NCBI GenBank assembly: GCA_963977005.1 | Contig: CAXBMQ010000005.1 | Location: forward strand, 1-64,000 | Source: CAXBCP01 sp963977005 | GTDB taxonomy: Bacteria > Pseudomonadota > Alphaproteobacteria > MPNO01 > UBA830 | Reading direction: 5' to 3' | Length of the DNA: 64,000 bases | Shown here: positions 16,569-25,670 of the stretch, one piece after another | How the letters are laid out: the number at the start of each line of letters is the position of its first letter | Position numbering within the stretch: the first letter of the stretch is position 1 | Position numbers and translations under genes: made by a program | Notes under the pieces: model-generated | What the model saw: only the letters and a program-made list of their open reading frames with translations | What the model was told of the DNA's origin: nothing | Databases searched by the model: none

Positions 16569-17441
16569 TTAGAAGTCGGCCCAATCCGGTTTTTCGGCGG
16601 TGACGGCTATGCCATCAGCGCTCAGTCCGCCTTTTTCCGCCAGATCAAGCCGCAACAGCGCGATTCCGCGACCTTCTACCGCCGACCGGACGTCGCCGGC
16701 ATCCACATCACCGGCCTTCACGACCGTCCCGGGGGCGATTTCGCCCTCGAATGTTATCGGGAACAGACGCTTCTTCACGAGCTTCCGGTGTTTCATCCGG
16801 GCGGTGACTTCCTGACCGACATAGCAGCCTTTTTCGAAATCGACGCCCTGGAGTTCGTCGAAGCCGGATTCAAGGGGCATCGACTTTTCGGCAATCAGGT
16901 CCGCGCCCGTGTCCGGAATACCGAGTGAAATGCGCAGCGCATCGTAGCTCGCCCGGTTTTTTTCGAGCTGGACGGTATCGGTCGGGAACGTGTCGTCTTC
17001 GTCGACGAGGCGGATCGTGCGCTCGCCCATCCCGGCATGGCGCGGATCGATGTAGGACACCCCGTCAAAGCGGGTTTTGGCGGTCCCGGCGGGTTGCGGT
17101 TCTCCGGCTTCGTCGGCGGCCAGCATCACGCCGACCTCCCATTTGTCGGATTCATCGCCAATCTCGACCTTCGAGCGCAACCGGTACATGGTGAGCCGCT
17201 TGATCAGGTCGGGAATCCGGTCGCGCCGGCAGTCGAGCAGCAGGCGGTCCTTGTGTTCGACGATAAAGAAATCATGCAGGAATTTACCCTGCGGGGTGAG
17301 CAAGGCGGCGTAAATCGCGCATGTCGGCGAGACGCGCCCGATGTCGTTCGTGATAAGCCCCTGCAGGAAATCCCGCGCTGTCTCGCCCGAAATGGCGACG
17401 ATCCCGCGTTCCGGCAGCTTTACGTGTACTTTCATCTTCAT
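16569..17441 (-). CDS. ygfZ: YgfZ/GcvT-like folate-binding protein
   Basis: A 290-residue protein of the GcvT fold with the YgfZ signature KGCYVGQEVTARM near residue 210, whose cysteine is essential in the family. YgfZ uses tetrahydrofolate to help maintain or repair certain Fe-S enzymes. Other family points are SGETARDFLQGLITND at the N-terminus and RDRIPDLIKRL in the middle. I prefer the ATG at 17441, 8-10 bases after GGAGAAGG, over the TTG three codons earlier, which overlaps that site. It is divergent from the glycan operon. Confidence 0.88.
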   Translation of the reverse strand: MKMKVHVKLPERGIVAISGETARDFLQGLITNDIGRVSPTCAIYAALLTPQGKFLHDFFIVEHKDRLLLDCRRDRIPDLIKRLTMYRLRSKVEIGDESDKWEVGVMLAADEAGEPQPAGTAKTRFDGVSYIDPRHAGMGERTIRLVDEDDTFPTDTVQLEKNRASYDALRISLGIPDTGADLIAEKSMPLESGFDELQGVDFEKGCYVGQEVTARMKHRKLVKKRLFPITFEGEIAPGTVVKAGDVDAGDVRSAVEGRGIALLRLDLAEKGGLSADGIAVTAEKPDWADF

Positions 17442-17515
17442 GGTCGACAATTCCTTCTCCCCGCTAATTAGAGCTTTGACGTGGATTTATCCAGTCTTGC
17501 GGCTATAACTCGCGC

Positions 17516-18280
17516 ATGACCGCTGAGAATTGTGTCCTGTCCGCCGTTATCTCCATCCGCAATGAGGAAGCCCAGCTTGCCGACTGCCTGGAACGGCTTT
17601 CCTTTGCCGACGAGATCGTCGTGCTGCTTGACGACTGTACCGACGGGTCGCGCGATATTGCCGCCCGGTTCACCGACCGCCTGATCGACGGAAACTGGGC
17701 GGTGGAAGGCGACCGCCGCAATGCGGGGATAGAGGCCTGCCGCGGCGACTGGATCTTCGAGATTGATGCCGACGAGCGCGTGCCGGAAGCGCTGGCCGCC
17801 GAAATCCGCGCGACCATCGCGACCAGCACCAGCGACTGGCATGGCATCAGGGTCGACAACTATATCGGCGACCGGCGCGTGCGCTATGGCTGGGGGGCGT
17901 CCTACGGCAAGAACCAGTACCCTGGGCTGTTCCGCAAGGGGGCCAAGGTCTGGGGCCGTCAGCGGGTTCATCCGGCGCTGACGTTTACGGGCACCGAGGG
18001 CGCACCGCTCAATCACCGGATTGACCATTACGTCGACCGGAATATCTCCGACATGATACGCCGGCTCGATTCCTACACGACGGCGCGTGCCCGCGATATC
18101 CGCGAAAACGGCGACGGCGGAACATATGCGCGGAACCTGCGTCGGATATTCTCCCGGTCGTGGAAATGCTATGTGTCGCGCAAGGGATACCGCGAGGGTA
18201 AATACGGCGTGATGATCGCGATCTTCGCCGGGCTCTACCCGATCCTGTCCTACCTGAAAGCGACGCTGGAGGACGATTGA
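17516..18280 (+). CDS. glycosyltransferase family 2, WaaE/KdtX-like
   Basis: A 254-residue GT-A-fold transferase. The start LSAVISIRNEEAQL, the DDCTDGS loop and the DADE metal-binding motif (IFEIDADERVPEAL) are typical of the WaaE/KdtX branch, which adds a sugar to the lipopolysaccharide inner core. A hydrophobic C-terminal stretch (GVMIAIFAGLYPILSYL) could be membrane-associated. It is the first of four genes joined by 1-4 base overlaps, so its role lies in the same surface glycan. The exact sugar is unknown. Confidence 0.85.
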   Translation: MTAENCVLSAVISIRNEEAQLADCLERLSFADEIVVLLDDCTDGSRDIAARFTDRLIDGNWAVEGDRRNAGIEACRGDWIFEIDADERVPEALAAEIRATIATSTSDWHGIRVDNYIGDRRVRYGWGASYGKNQYPGLFRKGAKVWGRQRVHPALTFTGTEGAPLNHRIDHYVDRNISDMIRRLDSYTTARARDIRENGDGGTYARNLRRIFSRSWKCYVSRKGYREGKYGVMIAIFAGLYPILSYLKATLEDD

Positions 18281-19317
18281 TGGCCGTCATCGTAATGGCA
18301 GATGACGGCATCGCCTTTGACGGCGATTCGCTGGCGCGGGGGCCGCTGGGCGGGGCGGAGACGGCGTTCATTTCGCTGGCCGAGGCGCTCGCCGCGCGCG
18401 GACACGACGTGACGATCCATAATCGCTGCGGCGCGCCGATGACGCGCTTCGGCGTCGATTGGGAACCGCTGGAGAAAGGCCTGCCCGACGCGGCCGATCT
18501 GTATATCGCCAATCGCGGCGACAGGTTGCTGCCGGCGGTGCGCTCGGCGCGTTCGCGGGTGTTCTGGATTCACAATCCGGCCGGTTATCTGAAAAAATGG
18601 CGCTACGTGTCCAAGCTGTTCCGCTGGCGGCCGACCGTGGTGTTTTCATCCGAATTCCATGCAGCCTCCTTCGCACGATGGATTCCCGCGGGCGGCAGGG
18701 CGACGATACCGTACGGGATCTCCTCGGTGTTTCTGGACGCGATCCAGCCGATCGCCCCCCCGCCGCCGCGGGTTGCCTTCACGTCGAGCCCGTTGCGGTC
18801 GCTCGACTGGCTGCTCGAGCTCTGGGCGGCTGAAATACATCCGCGCCTGCCGGCGGCGGAGCTTCACGTGTTTTCGAGCCCGCGTACCTATGGCGAGCAT
18901 GGCGATGCGCGCGCCGGCCGGATGAACGCCGTGCTCGACCGGGCTGCGGCGCTTTCGGGGTCGGGCGTGGTGCTACGGGAACCGTTGCCCAAGGCGGAAC
19001 TGGCGGCGCAGCTTTCCGGTTTTCGCGCGCTGCTCTATCGCGGCGACCCCGGAGAAACCTATTGCCTCGCGGTGGGCGAGGCGCAGGCAGCAGGCGTGCC
19101 GGGCGTGGTACAGGATATCGGCTGCGTCGCCGAGCGCGTGATCGACGGCGTGACAGGCTATGTCGCGGCGAACGACGCGGCGTTCGTCGACCGCGCCCTG
19201 GAGATTCTTAGCGACGATGCGCTCTGGCAGGCACAGCACGACGCGGCACTGGCCCGGCAACGAAGCTGGAGCTGGGACGACGCGGCAGCGGCGTTCGAGC
19301 AGTTCGTTCCCGCATGA
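18280..19317 (+). CDS. glycosyltransferase (GT-B, GT4-like)
   Basis: A 345-residue protein starting in a TGATG overlap with the upstream gene. GPLGGAETAFISLAEALAARGHDV is a classical GT4 N-terminal donor/acceptor region, and GETYCLAVGEAQAAGVPGVVQDIG is the C-terminal nucleotide-sugar site. The EX7E-like motif is weak, so the acceptor is unclear. It is part of the four-gene glycan operon. Confidence 0.82.
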   Translation: MAVIVMADDGIAFDGDSLARGPLGGAETAFISLAEALAARGHDVTIHNRCGAPMTRFGVDWEPLEKGLPDAADLYIANRGDRLLPAVRSARSRVFWIHNPAGYLKKWRYVSKLFRWRPTVVFSSEFHAASFARWIPAGGRATIPYGISSVFLDAIQPIAPPPPRVAFTSSPLRSLDWLLELWAAEIHPRLPAAELHVFSSPRTYGEHGDARAGRMNAVLDRAAALSGSGVVLREPLPKAELAAQLSGFRALLYRGDPGETYCLAVGEAQAAGVPGVVQDIGCVAERVIDGVTGYVAANDAAFVDRALEILSDDALWQAQHDAALARQRSWSWDDAAAAFEQFVPA

Positions 19318-20354
19318 GGCTGATGCAGACCATGGCGGGTGGCGATGTCGGCGGGGCCGAGGAGTTCTTCGTCCGTCTGGCCATCGCGTTTCATCACCGG
19401 GGGATTCCCCAGTCCGTGGTTGCAAGACCCAACGACACCCGCGGGCCCCGGCTCGCGGAAGCCGGCATCGACGTCACCGAACTGCCGTTTGGCGGGATGT
19501 TCGACCGCAAAACCGTGCCGGCTCTAGCGGCGGAAATAGACCGGTTCCAGCCCGATATCGTACTGTCCTGGATGAACCGCGCCAGCCACCTGACGGGCCG
19601 GGCGATTGGGAAGGCGCAGGCCTCTCCGCTGCTGATCGGCCGCCAGGGCGGGTATTACGACCTCAAATACTATACCGGCTGCGATCACCTGATCGGCAAT
19701 ACGCCGGACATCGTGCGATACCTGGTCGGCGCCGGCTGGGCGGCGGATCGCGCGCATTACGTGCCGAATTTCGTTTCTGCAGTGCCGGGCGCACCCCTGC
19801 CGCGCCGGGATTTCGATATTCCCGAAGGCGCGCCGCTGATGCTTGCCGCAGGCCGGCTCCATCGTAACAAGGCGTTCGACGTGCTGCTGACGGCCATGAA
19901 GCAGGTCGATGGCGTTTACCTGCTGCTCGCCGGTGACGGAAGCGATGCAAAGGCGCTTGAAGGGCTGGCCCACAAGCTGGGCGTTGCCGACCGGGTGCGA
20001 TTCCTCGGCTGGCGTACAGATATCCCCGACCTGATGGCGACCGCCGACATGCTTGTCTGTCCGTCGCGGATCGAACCGCTGGGCAATGTGGTAATCGAAG
20101 CCTGGGCCCGGAACCTGCCGGTTGTTGCAACCGCATCCGAAGGACCGGGCTGGTTGATAGAGGACGCGGTCGACGGATTGCTCGCCCCGGTCGACGATGC
20201 GGACCTTTTGGGCGAGGCCATTGCCCGCCTGGCATCCGACCCGCAACTCGCGCCCCGGCTGGTGGCGGCGGGGCGCCAGCGCTTCGAAACCGATTTTACC
20301 GAGGATGCCGTGGTCGCGAAATTCCTCGGCCTGTTCGACAGGGTTCTCGGCTGA
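19314..20354 (+). CDS. glycosyltransferase family 4
   Basis: A 346-residue GT-B transferase. GGDVGGAEEFFVRLA near the N-terminus and LMLAAGRLHRNKAFDVLLTAM, FLGWRTDIPDLMATADMLVCPS and RIEPLGNVVIEAWARNLPVVAT in the C-terminal half are standard GT4 blocks, including the glutamate-rich donor site. It overlaps its upstream neighbour by ATGA and the downstream asnB by TGATG. It probably adds one residue of the same oligosaccharide as its neighbours. Confidence 0.88.
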   Translation: MRLMQTMAGGDVGGAEEFFVRLAIAFHHRGIPQSVVARPNDTRGPRLAEAGIDVTELPFGGMFDRKTVPALAAEIDRFQPDIVLSWMNRASHLTGRAIGKAQASPLLIGRQGGYYDLKYYTGCDHLIGNTPDIVRYLVGAGWAADRAHYVPNFVSAVPGAPLPRRDFDIPEGAPLMLAAGRLHRNKAFDVLLTAMKQVDGVYLLLAGDGSDAKALEGLAHKLGVADRVRFLGWRTDIPDLMATADMLVCPSRIEPLGNVVIEAWARNLPVVATASEGPGWLIEDAVDGLLAPVDDADLLGEAIARLASDPQLAPRLVAAGRQRFETDFTEDAVVAKFLGLFDRVLG

Positions 20355-22108
20355 TGTGCGGCATCGCCGGCATCATGACCGCCGATGGCACCGCCCCGGA
20401 CCCGGCGGAACTGGACGCGATGAAAAACGCCCTCTTGCACCGTGGCCCGGACGGCGATGCCGTCTGGATTTCGGGCGATACCGGGCTGGTGCATACCCGA
20501 CTTGCCATCATCGATCTGGAAACCGGCGACCAGCCGCTGTTCGGGCCGGGCGGCACGGCGCTGGTCGCGAACGGCGAAATATACAATTACATCGAGCTTC
20601 GCGACGAGCTGCCGGAGGTCGCGTTCGAAACCCATTCGGATTGCGAACCCGTGCTGCATTATTACCGGCGCCACGGACTCGACTTCGCCGACTGGCTGCG
20701 CGGTATGTATGCGCTCGCGCTGTACGACCCGCAGAAACGCCAACTGGTGCTGTCGCGCGATCCGTTCGGTATCAAGCCGCTCTACTATGCGATATCCGAC
20801 AGAGGCGTCGCGTTTGCGTCTGAACCGCAGGCGCTGCTGGCCGCCGGGTTCGGCGCGCGCAGGCTGCGCGACCGCGCCGTCGGCGAACTGCTGCAGCTGC
20901 AGTTCACCACTGGCGCCTATACGCCGTTCGAGGGGATAGAGCGCGTCCTGCCGGGCGAGACCATTGCAATCGGCGGCGGCAGGGTGGTCGATCGCCGGCG
21001 TCGGGCCGCGCTGCCCGCCGGGGGTCCGCGCCGGACGTCGGAAGCTGTGGCGCTTGAAGCGCTGGAGGACGCCCTGACAGACAGCGTCGATGTGCATCAG
21101 CGCGCCGATGTGCCCTATGCGATGTTCCTGTCGGGCGGGATTGATTCGACCGCAATCCTGGCGCTCATGGCGCGGCTCAATGACACGCCGGTATGCGCCT
21201 ATACGGCCGGTTTTCCCGGTACCGGCGCGGCGGACGAGCGCGCGCATGCGCGCAGCGTCGCCCGGTCGTTCGGCGCCGAGCACGTAGAGGTGACGTTCGA
21301 TGCCGAGGATTTCTGGTCAACCCTGCCGGCGATCGCCGCGGCGATGGACGAGCCGGTGGCCGATTACGCCATCCTGCCGACGTGGAAGCTCGCGCAGGTG
21401 GCTGCAAAGACCCACAAGGTGATCCTGTCGGGCGAGGGCGGCGACGAGATATTCGGCGGGTACGGACGCTACCGCAGCCTGATGCGGCCGTGGTGGTTGG
21501 GCGGGCGCGGCATGCGCCGCCGCGGTATCCTGGACGGGCTGGGCGTGCTGCGGCGCGACGACCCCGCCTGGCGTGACGGCATTGCCGGTGCCGAAGCGGT
21601 CGCCCGCCGCGACGGCAGGTCGCGCCTGCAGGTTGCCCAGGCAATGGATTGCGCCGACTGGCTGCCGAACGACCTGCTGACCAAGCTCGACCGTTGCCTG
21701 ATGGCACACGGTGTCGAGGGACGTACGCCGTTCCTCGACCCGGCGGTAGCAAATGCCGCGTTCCGTCTGCCGGATTCGCTGAAAGTCAGAGGCGGGCTCG
21801 GCAAATGGATTTTACGGAAATGGCTCGATGGCACCGCGCCCGCGGCAGAGGCCTTCGCGAAGAAAAAGGGCTTCACCGTACCCGTTGGCGAATGGATCGC
21901 CGCCGAGGGCGCGCAGATCGGCCCGTTGGTGGCGGGGCAGGCCGGTGTGGCGGAGCGCTGTCATCCGGACGCGGTCGCGGCGCTGTTCCAGTCTACCGGC
22001 AAACGCGAACGCTTTGCCGCCTGGACGCTGCTCTTTTTCGCACTATGGCATCAGCGGCATATTCTGGAGGTCGAGACGGGCGGGGATGTCTTCGATGCTC
22101 TGGGGTAA
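20354..22108 (+). CDS. asnB: glutamine-hydrolysing asparagine synthetase-type amidotransferase
   Basis: A 584-residue AsnB-family protein. MCGIAGIM puts the glutaminase nucleophile at Cys2, RGPDGD and GEIYNY are the class II glutaminase contacts, and FLSGGIDSTAIL is the ATP-pyrophosphatase P-loop. GEGGDEIFGGYGRY follows. As the last gene of a tightly overlapping glycosyltransferase operon it may amidate a sugar carboxyl group rather than make free asparagine, as proposed for similar genes in polysaccharide loci. That role is inference; ordinary asparagine synthesis remains possible. Confidence 0.85.
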   Translation: MCGIAGIMTADGTAPDPAELDAMKNALLHRGPDGDAVWISGDTGLVHTRLAIIDLETGDQPLFGPGGTALVANGEIYNYIELRDELPEVAFETHSDCEPVLHYYRRHGLDFADWLRGMYALALYDPQKRQLVLSRDPFGIKPLYYAISDRGVAFASEPQALLAAGFGARRLRDRAVGELLQLQFTTGAYTPFEGIERVLPGETIAIGGGRVVDRRRRAALPAGGPRRTSEAVALEALEDALTDSVDVHQRADVPYAMFLSGGIDSTAILALMARLNDTPVCAYTAGFPGTGAADERAHARSVARSFGAEHVEVTFDAEDFWSTLPAIAAAMDEPVADYAILPTWKLAQVAAKTHKVILSGEGGDEIFGGYGRYRSLMRPWWLGGRGMRRRGILDGLGVLRRDDPAWRDGIAGAEAVARRDGRSRLQVAQAMDCADWLPNDLLTKLDRCLMAHGVEGRTPFLDPAVANAAFRLPDSLKVRGGLGKWILRKWLDGTAPAAEAFAKKKGFTVPVGEWIAAEGAQIGPLVAGQAGVAERCHPDAVAALFQSTGKRERFAAWTLLFFALWHQRHILEVETGGDVFDALG

Positions 22109-22261
22109 TTTCTTCGCGCTGACCGAATTCGCCTGAAACGTCGCCCGGACGATCGCCGTGGCCGTCCGGCGAGGCGCTTGCCCGGGTGCCGATACTGAAA
22201 TCGATACCGGCGACGAGGATCGGTTTGCCGTCAGTCTCGGCAACCTGCAACGAACGCAGCC

Positions 22262-23098
22262 CTAAGCGGTCAGCCGATAATCCATGATGCCCCACGCGAG
22301 ATACCCGCGGTCGGCACCGTCGACCCAGTTCTGCAGTCCACGGATCATGTTGTCCACATAGGACTGTCCCGACAGCTTCACCGCCTCGTCGTAACGGTCC
22401 TTGAGCGCCTGACCGATGCGCCAGTAATGCATGCGGAGCTGGTCGGTGAGGGGATCCGTACCCGTTTCATCGAAACCGCGGGCACCGAGCTCTTTGCGGT
22501 AAAAGCCGAAAGACCCCAAGCTTGAGAGTTGTATCCGGTCGAGGATAGGCTGGAGTACGCCATCCGGGCAATCGTCGGACTGCATCGGATCGGTGAAAAT
22601 GAATTGTCCGCCCCCGACCAGAACCCGACGTATTTCATCGAGTACACGGGTGCGGTTGCCGCTGTGCAGAATCGCGTCCTGCGACCAGACGATGTCGTAA
22701 CTGTCATCCGGTTCCGGAATGTTCTCGAAGTCGCCGTAAACCACGCTGACACGGTCGGCCAACCCGGCCTTTTCCGTCAGTTCGCGGTTCAGGGCATTCT
22801 GCGTTTCGCTGAGATTGAGACAGGTCACCTGGCAGCCGAACCGGTCGGCGAGGTAGCGGCCCGAGCCGCCATAGCCCGCGCCAAGATCGAGAACCCGCGT
22901 TGTCGCATCCACATTTGCAAGCCGGTTTGCCATGGTCTCCACGGTACGCCGGCTGGCGTCCGCGATGGGTTCTTCTTCGTCCCGATACAACCCGATATGG
23001 ATGTCCTGGCCGCCCCAGATCGTCTGGTAGAACGCGTCCGCCTCGGAGCTGTCGTAATATGCTTCGGCCCGTTCGACCGCCTCGCTCTTAATCGCCAT
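22262..23098 (-). CDS. sarcosine/dimethylglycine N-methyltransferase (SDMT)
   Basis: A 278-residue SAM-dependent methyltransferase that matches SDMT in length and motif order: YYDSSEADAFYQTIWGGQDIHIGLY at the N-terminus spread over residues 14-39, motif I VLDLGAGYGGSGRYLA, and IVWSQDAILHSGNR. SDMT carries out the second and third methylations from glycine to betaine. Its ATG overlaps the end of the GSMT gene by 11 bases and is preceded by AGAGAAGAG, so both enzymes come from one mRNA. It acts in the cytoplasm in osmoprotectant synthesis. Confidence 0.88.
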   Translation of the reverse strand: MAIKSEAVERAEAYYDSSEADAFYQTIWGGQDIHIGLYRDEEEPIADASRRTVETMANRLANVDATTRVLDLGAGYGGSGRYLADRFGCQVTCLNLSETQNALNRELTEKAGLADRVSVVYGDFENIPEPDDSYDIVWSQDAILHSGNRTRVLDEIRRVLVGGGQFIFTDPMQSDDCPDGVLQPILDRIQLSSLGSFGFYRKELGARGFDETGTDPLTDQLRMHYWRIGQALKDRYDEAVKLSGQSYVDNMIRGLQNWVDGADRGYLAWGIMDYRLTA

Positions 23099-23891
23099 GA
23101 TAGCTCTTCTCTGCGACGTGGACGAAAAAATCGGGGTCGTTTTCCTGATAGGTTTCCTGAAAGTCGCCGTAGGTCTTGATCTGCTGAAAGCCGCTTTCCT
23201 TGAGCAGTCCCCGCATATACGACTTGCGCAGCGGAAACATGTTCAGGTGAAACTCGGAGCCGTCCGGGAACGCATAGCGGAACCGCGCCAGGGAATCGTC
23301 CATATGTTCGGGTTCGGCGGTCACCTGATCGCCACAGTAATAGTAGGTGTGTTTGGAACTGAAACCCTCGTCGAGGATCGAATCGTAGTTCCGCTGATCG
23401 ATGATCAGGATACCGTCATATTTCAGCGCTGCGTAAAATTCGGCCAGGGCCCGCCGACGGTCGCCCTCGTCGTGCAGATGGGTAAAGGAATTGCCGAGAC
23501 AGACAATGGCGTCGAACTTGCCATGCACGTCCTTGTTCAGCCATCGCCAGTCGGCGTGGACGGTCTGCAGCACCAGGTCCCTGTCGCGGGCGTTTTCGAA
23601 TGCTTTGGTCAGCATCTCGGCATTGCCGTCTGCGCTGGTGACATCGAACCCGGCTTTGAGCAGCTGAACCGAATGAAAGCCGGTGCCGGTTGCGACATCG
23701 AGAATTTTGACTTTTTCCCGCCCCTTCAGAATTTCAACGAAAAACTGACCTTCGCTTTTGGCCCGCGCATCCCAATCGATCAATGCGTCCCATTTCTCGA
23801 CGAAACGCTGGACGTATTCTTTTTGATAATGCTCGGTATCCCGGACCTTGAGAGGTTCTTTTCCGAAATCCTGATCTAGTGCAGTCGACAT
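23088..23891 (-). CDS. glycine/sarcosine N-methyltransferase (GSMT)
   Basis: A 267-residue enzyme with near-diagnostic GSMT segments: RFVEKWDALIDWDARAKSEG, motif I ILDVATGTGFHSVQLL, TVHADWRWLNKDVHGKFDAI, CLGNSFTHLHDEGDRR, GFSSKHTYYYCGDQV and NMFPLRKSYMRGL. GSMT methylates glycine to sarcosine and dimethylglycine with SAM; SDMT downstream completes glycine betaine. The start at 23891 has GGCGGAG 7 bases upstream. About 280 bp of promoter region lies before it. This route is best known from halophiles, so a saline habitat is suggested. Confidence 0.93.
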   Translation of the reverse strand: MSTALDQDFGKEPLKVRDTEHYQKEYVQRFVEKWDALIDWDARAKSEGQFFVEILKGREKVKILDVATGTGFHSVQLLKAGFDVTSADGNAEMLTKAFENARDRDLVLQTVHADWRWLNKDVHGKFDAIVCLGNSFTHLHDEGDRRRALAEFYAALKYDGILIIDQRNYDSILDEGFSSKHTYYYCGDQVTAEPEHMDDSLARFRYAFPDGSEFHLNMFPLRKSYMRGLLKESGFQQIKTYGDFQETYQENDPDFFVHVAEKSYHGD

Positions 23892-24395
23892 TTTTTACTC
23901 CGCCGTTGTCAAGAATTACACCGCCCCGACAGTCAAGGACGCCATCACCGGAACGGCTTCCGGTCTGGCTCGCGGTATAGGTTTGTTTTGACGGTTCCCC
24001 GTTCGACGGTAGTCGAGGGTCAAACGACGCGTTTTGTTTCTTCTTATTGTCCGCAGTGCAGCGGGAATCTGAGCCCCCGACGCGTCGCACGCCCGGATGA
24101 AACCCTCATCTTTGTGACGAGGTCACCCTTTGAACGAAGAGGACTGTATCAGAGAGGGGATCAATAATCAAAAAACCGCTCTCGTTCGAGAACGGAGCGG
24201 GAATTCGAGCCCCTGATGAAACCATGGGGGGCGGCCTGAGACCTGTGCCTGATTGCCGGAACGAGGACGCCGGTTTTGTGTTCCGGGTGGTCTGGGCCCC
24301 GGTAAATCGGTTCCGTTTGTCGTCTGCGTAGGGGCGACGGTTAGGCGGGCGTACCGGAAACTGCCCCGGCCGAATACCGGGTCGGTCGGCCTTCC
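23892..24395. other. 504-bp intergenic region: GSMT promoter/leader and MetE-like 3' region
   Basis: No coding sequence here has family features I can support. The half next to GSMT (23892-24169) should hold its promoter and leader; TTGACT and TTGACA occur on the minus strand but without a well-spaced -10, and I see no riboswitch I can name. A strong minus-strand terminator is at 24170-24200. The remaining 195 bp up to the MetE-like stop would be its 3' untranslated region. Confidence 0.5.
24170..24200 (-). terminator. Rho-independent terminator (minus strand)
   Basis: On the minus strand CCGCTC-CGTTCTCGAACGA-GAGCGG forms a nested hairpin: the inner CGTTCTCGAACG also pairs in part. It runs directly into six T residues. 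It points away from the MetE-like gene, whose stop is 195 bp upstream, and isolates GSMT/SDMT from that transcript. Confidence 0.8.
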
Positions 24396-25562
24396 TTACC
24401 CCCAAAGCCTTCCGCTCGCGATCCTGGCACCGTCCGATATCGCCTGGAACTTCGCCCAGACGATCGTCGGGTGGACTTCCGGCGTCGCACTTGCCTGGGT
24501 GCCGAATCCGCAATCGGCGCCGGCGATAACATTTTCCTTGCCGACCACGCTGGCAAACCGTTCGATCCGCTGGGCAACAAGTTCGGGGTGCTCCACCAGC
24601 ACCGAGGAATTGGTAACCACACCCGGGATGATCGATTTGCCTTCGGGCAGTTTGACCGTTTCCCACAATTTCCATTCATGTTCATGGCGCGGGTTGGCGG
24701 CCTCGAACGAATAGGCGCCGGCCCTGATCCTGAGCACGATATCGAGATAGTCCTTCATCTCCATATCATGCACGCGCGGGCCCATGTTGATGCCGTAACA
24801 GGTGTGATAGCGCACCCGGTCTTCGGGGATTCCGTTCAGCGCGTGGTTGATCGCCTCGACCTGGTGCTCCGCCCACGTGCGGCAGTCCTGCACGCTGAGC
24901 CGCGGGCTTTTGACGTAGTAGTTAATAAGCCGCGGATCGTCGATCTGCAGATCGAACCCGGCATCGACGATGGCGCGGTATTCGACGTTCAGAGCATCTG
25001 CGACGGCGTACAGGAATTCGTCTTCGGTAGCGTAAAATTCATTCTGCTGGTTACCCACCACGTCGCAGGGCGAGATGGCGGGCATGAAAGCGGCGGCGCC
25101 GTGGGCGTCGCAGGCAGCACGCAGATTGGCGATATCGCGTTCCAGCTGAGCCTGCCCCTTGTAGCTGATGGGACCGGTACATGACATTTGCATCGTGCTT
25201 TGCGTCGGTTTGCGGTCCTTCGCGGCCTGTTCCGGCGCGTAAAATTCGGGAAATGCTTCTGATTCACGGGATTCCGCCCAGGGTGACGGGCGCGACCGGC
25301 CGGTCTCTTCAAGACCCGCCAGACGTTCATGGGCGTAGACCGCAAAACCGCGCTTGGAAAATTCCCCGTCGCTAACGGTATCGATGCCGAGGGCTTTCTG
25401 GCGGGCGACGACATCGCTCACCGCTTCGGTCAGCGCCGCTTCGAACGCCGCCTCGTCGAACGCTTCGCCTTTATCCTCGGCGATCATGAAATCGACCAGG
25501 CTGGCGGGGCGGGGGATACTGCCGACATGGGTGGTCTGTATACGGTCGGTGTTGCGTTTCAT
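24396..25562 (-). CDS. MetE-like cobalamin-independent methyltransferase (C-terminal catalytic domain only)
   Basis: A 388-residue protein equivalent to the catalytic half of MetE: THVGSIPRP at the N-terminus, DGEFSKRGF, and the zinc ligands in YHTCYG (His and Cys) and GADCGFGT (Cys). It lacks the N-terminal MetE domain, so it is of the core/METE-II type, whose methyl donor is not the usual polyglutamyl folate in studied cases. I start at the ATG at 25562; the frame runs upstream without conservation. It lies 504 bp from the betaine methyltransferases, which consume SAM, so a role in methyl metabolism is plausible but unproven. Confidence 0.8.
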   Translation of the reverse strand: MKRNTDRIQTTHVGSIPRPASLVDFMIAEDKGEAFDEAAFEAALTEAVSDVVARQKALGIDTVSDGEFSKRGFAVYAHERLAGLEETGRSRPSPWAESRESEAFPEFYAPEQAAKDRKPTQSTMQMSCTGPISYKGQAQLERDIANLRAACDAHGAAAFMPAISPCDVVGNQQNEFYATEDEFLYAVADALNVEYRAIVDAGFDLQIDDPRLINYYVKSPRLSVQDCRTWAEHQVEAINHALNGIPEDRVRYHTCYGINMGPRVHDMEMKDYLDIVLRIRAGAYSFEAANPRHEHEWKLWETVKLPEGKSIIPGVVTNSSVLVEHPELVAQRIERFASVVGKENVIAGADCGFGTQASATPEVHPTIVWAKFQAISDGARIASGRLWG

Positions 25563-25670
25563 GACGTTTTCCAGTCCTCGGGCTCTTGTTGATTTTGGGC
25601 GTCCTGCTGTCAGAACGACTTTAGCAGGCCAGGACCGCAGCAGGCCAGCACCGCCCGGCAAGCCGCGCCC

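Noticed and set aside
22109..22261. Gap between asnB and the SDMT gene as a gene or remnant
   Set aside because: I found only an imperfect hairpin (CGGACG/CGTCCG near 22146-22168) with no T-run. No coding signal is supportable.
23892..24169. A SAM or SAH riboswitch in front of GSMT
   Set aside because: Attractive because the operon uses SAM, but I could not recognise a conserved core. A covariance-model scan (Infernal with Rfam SAM/SAH models) would decide.
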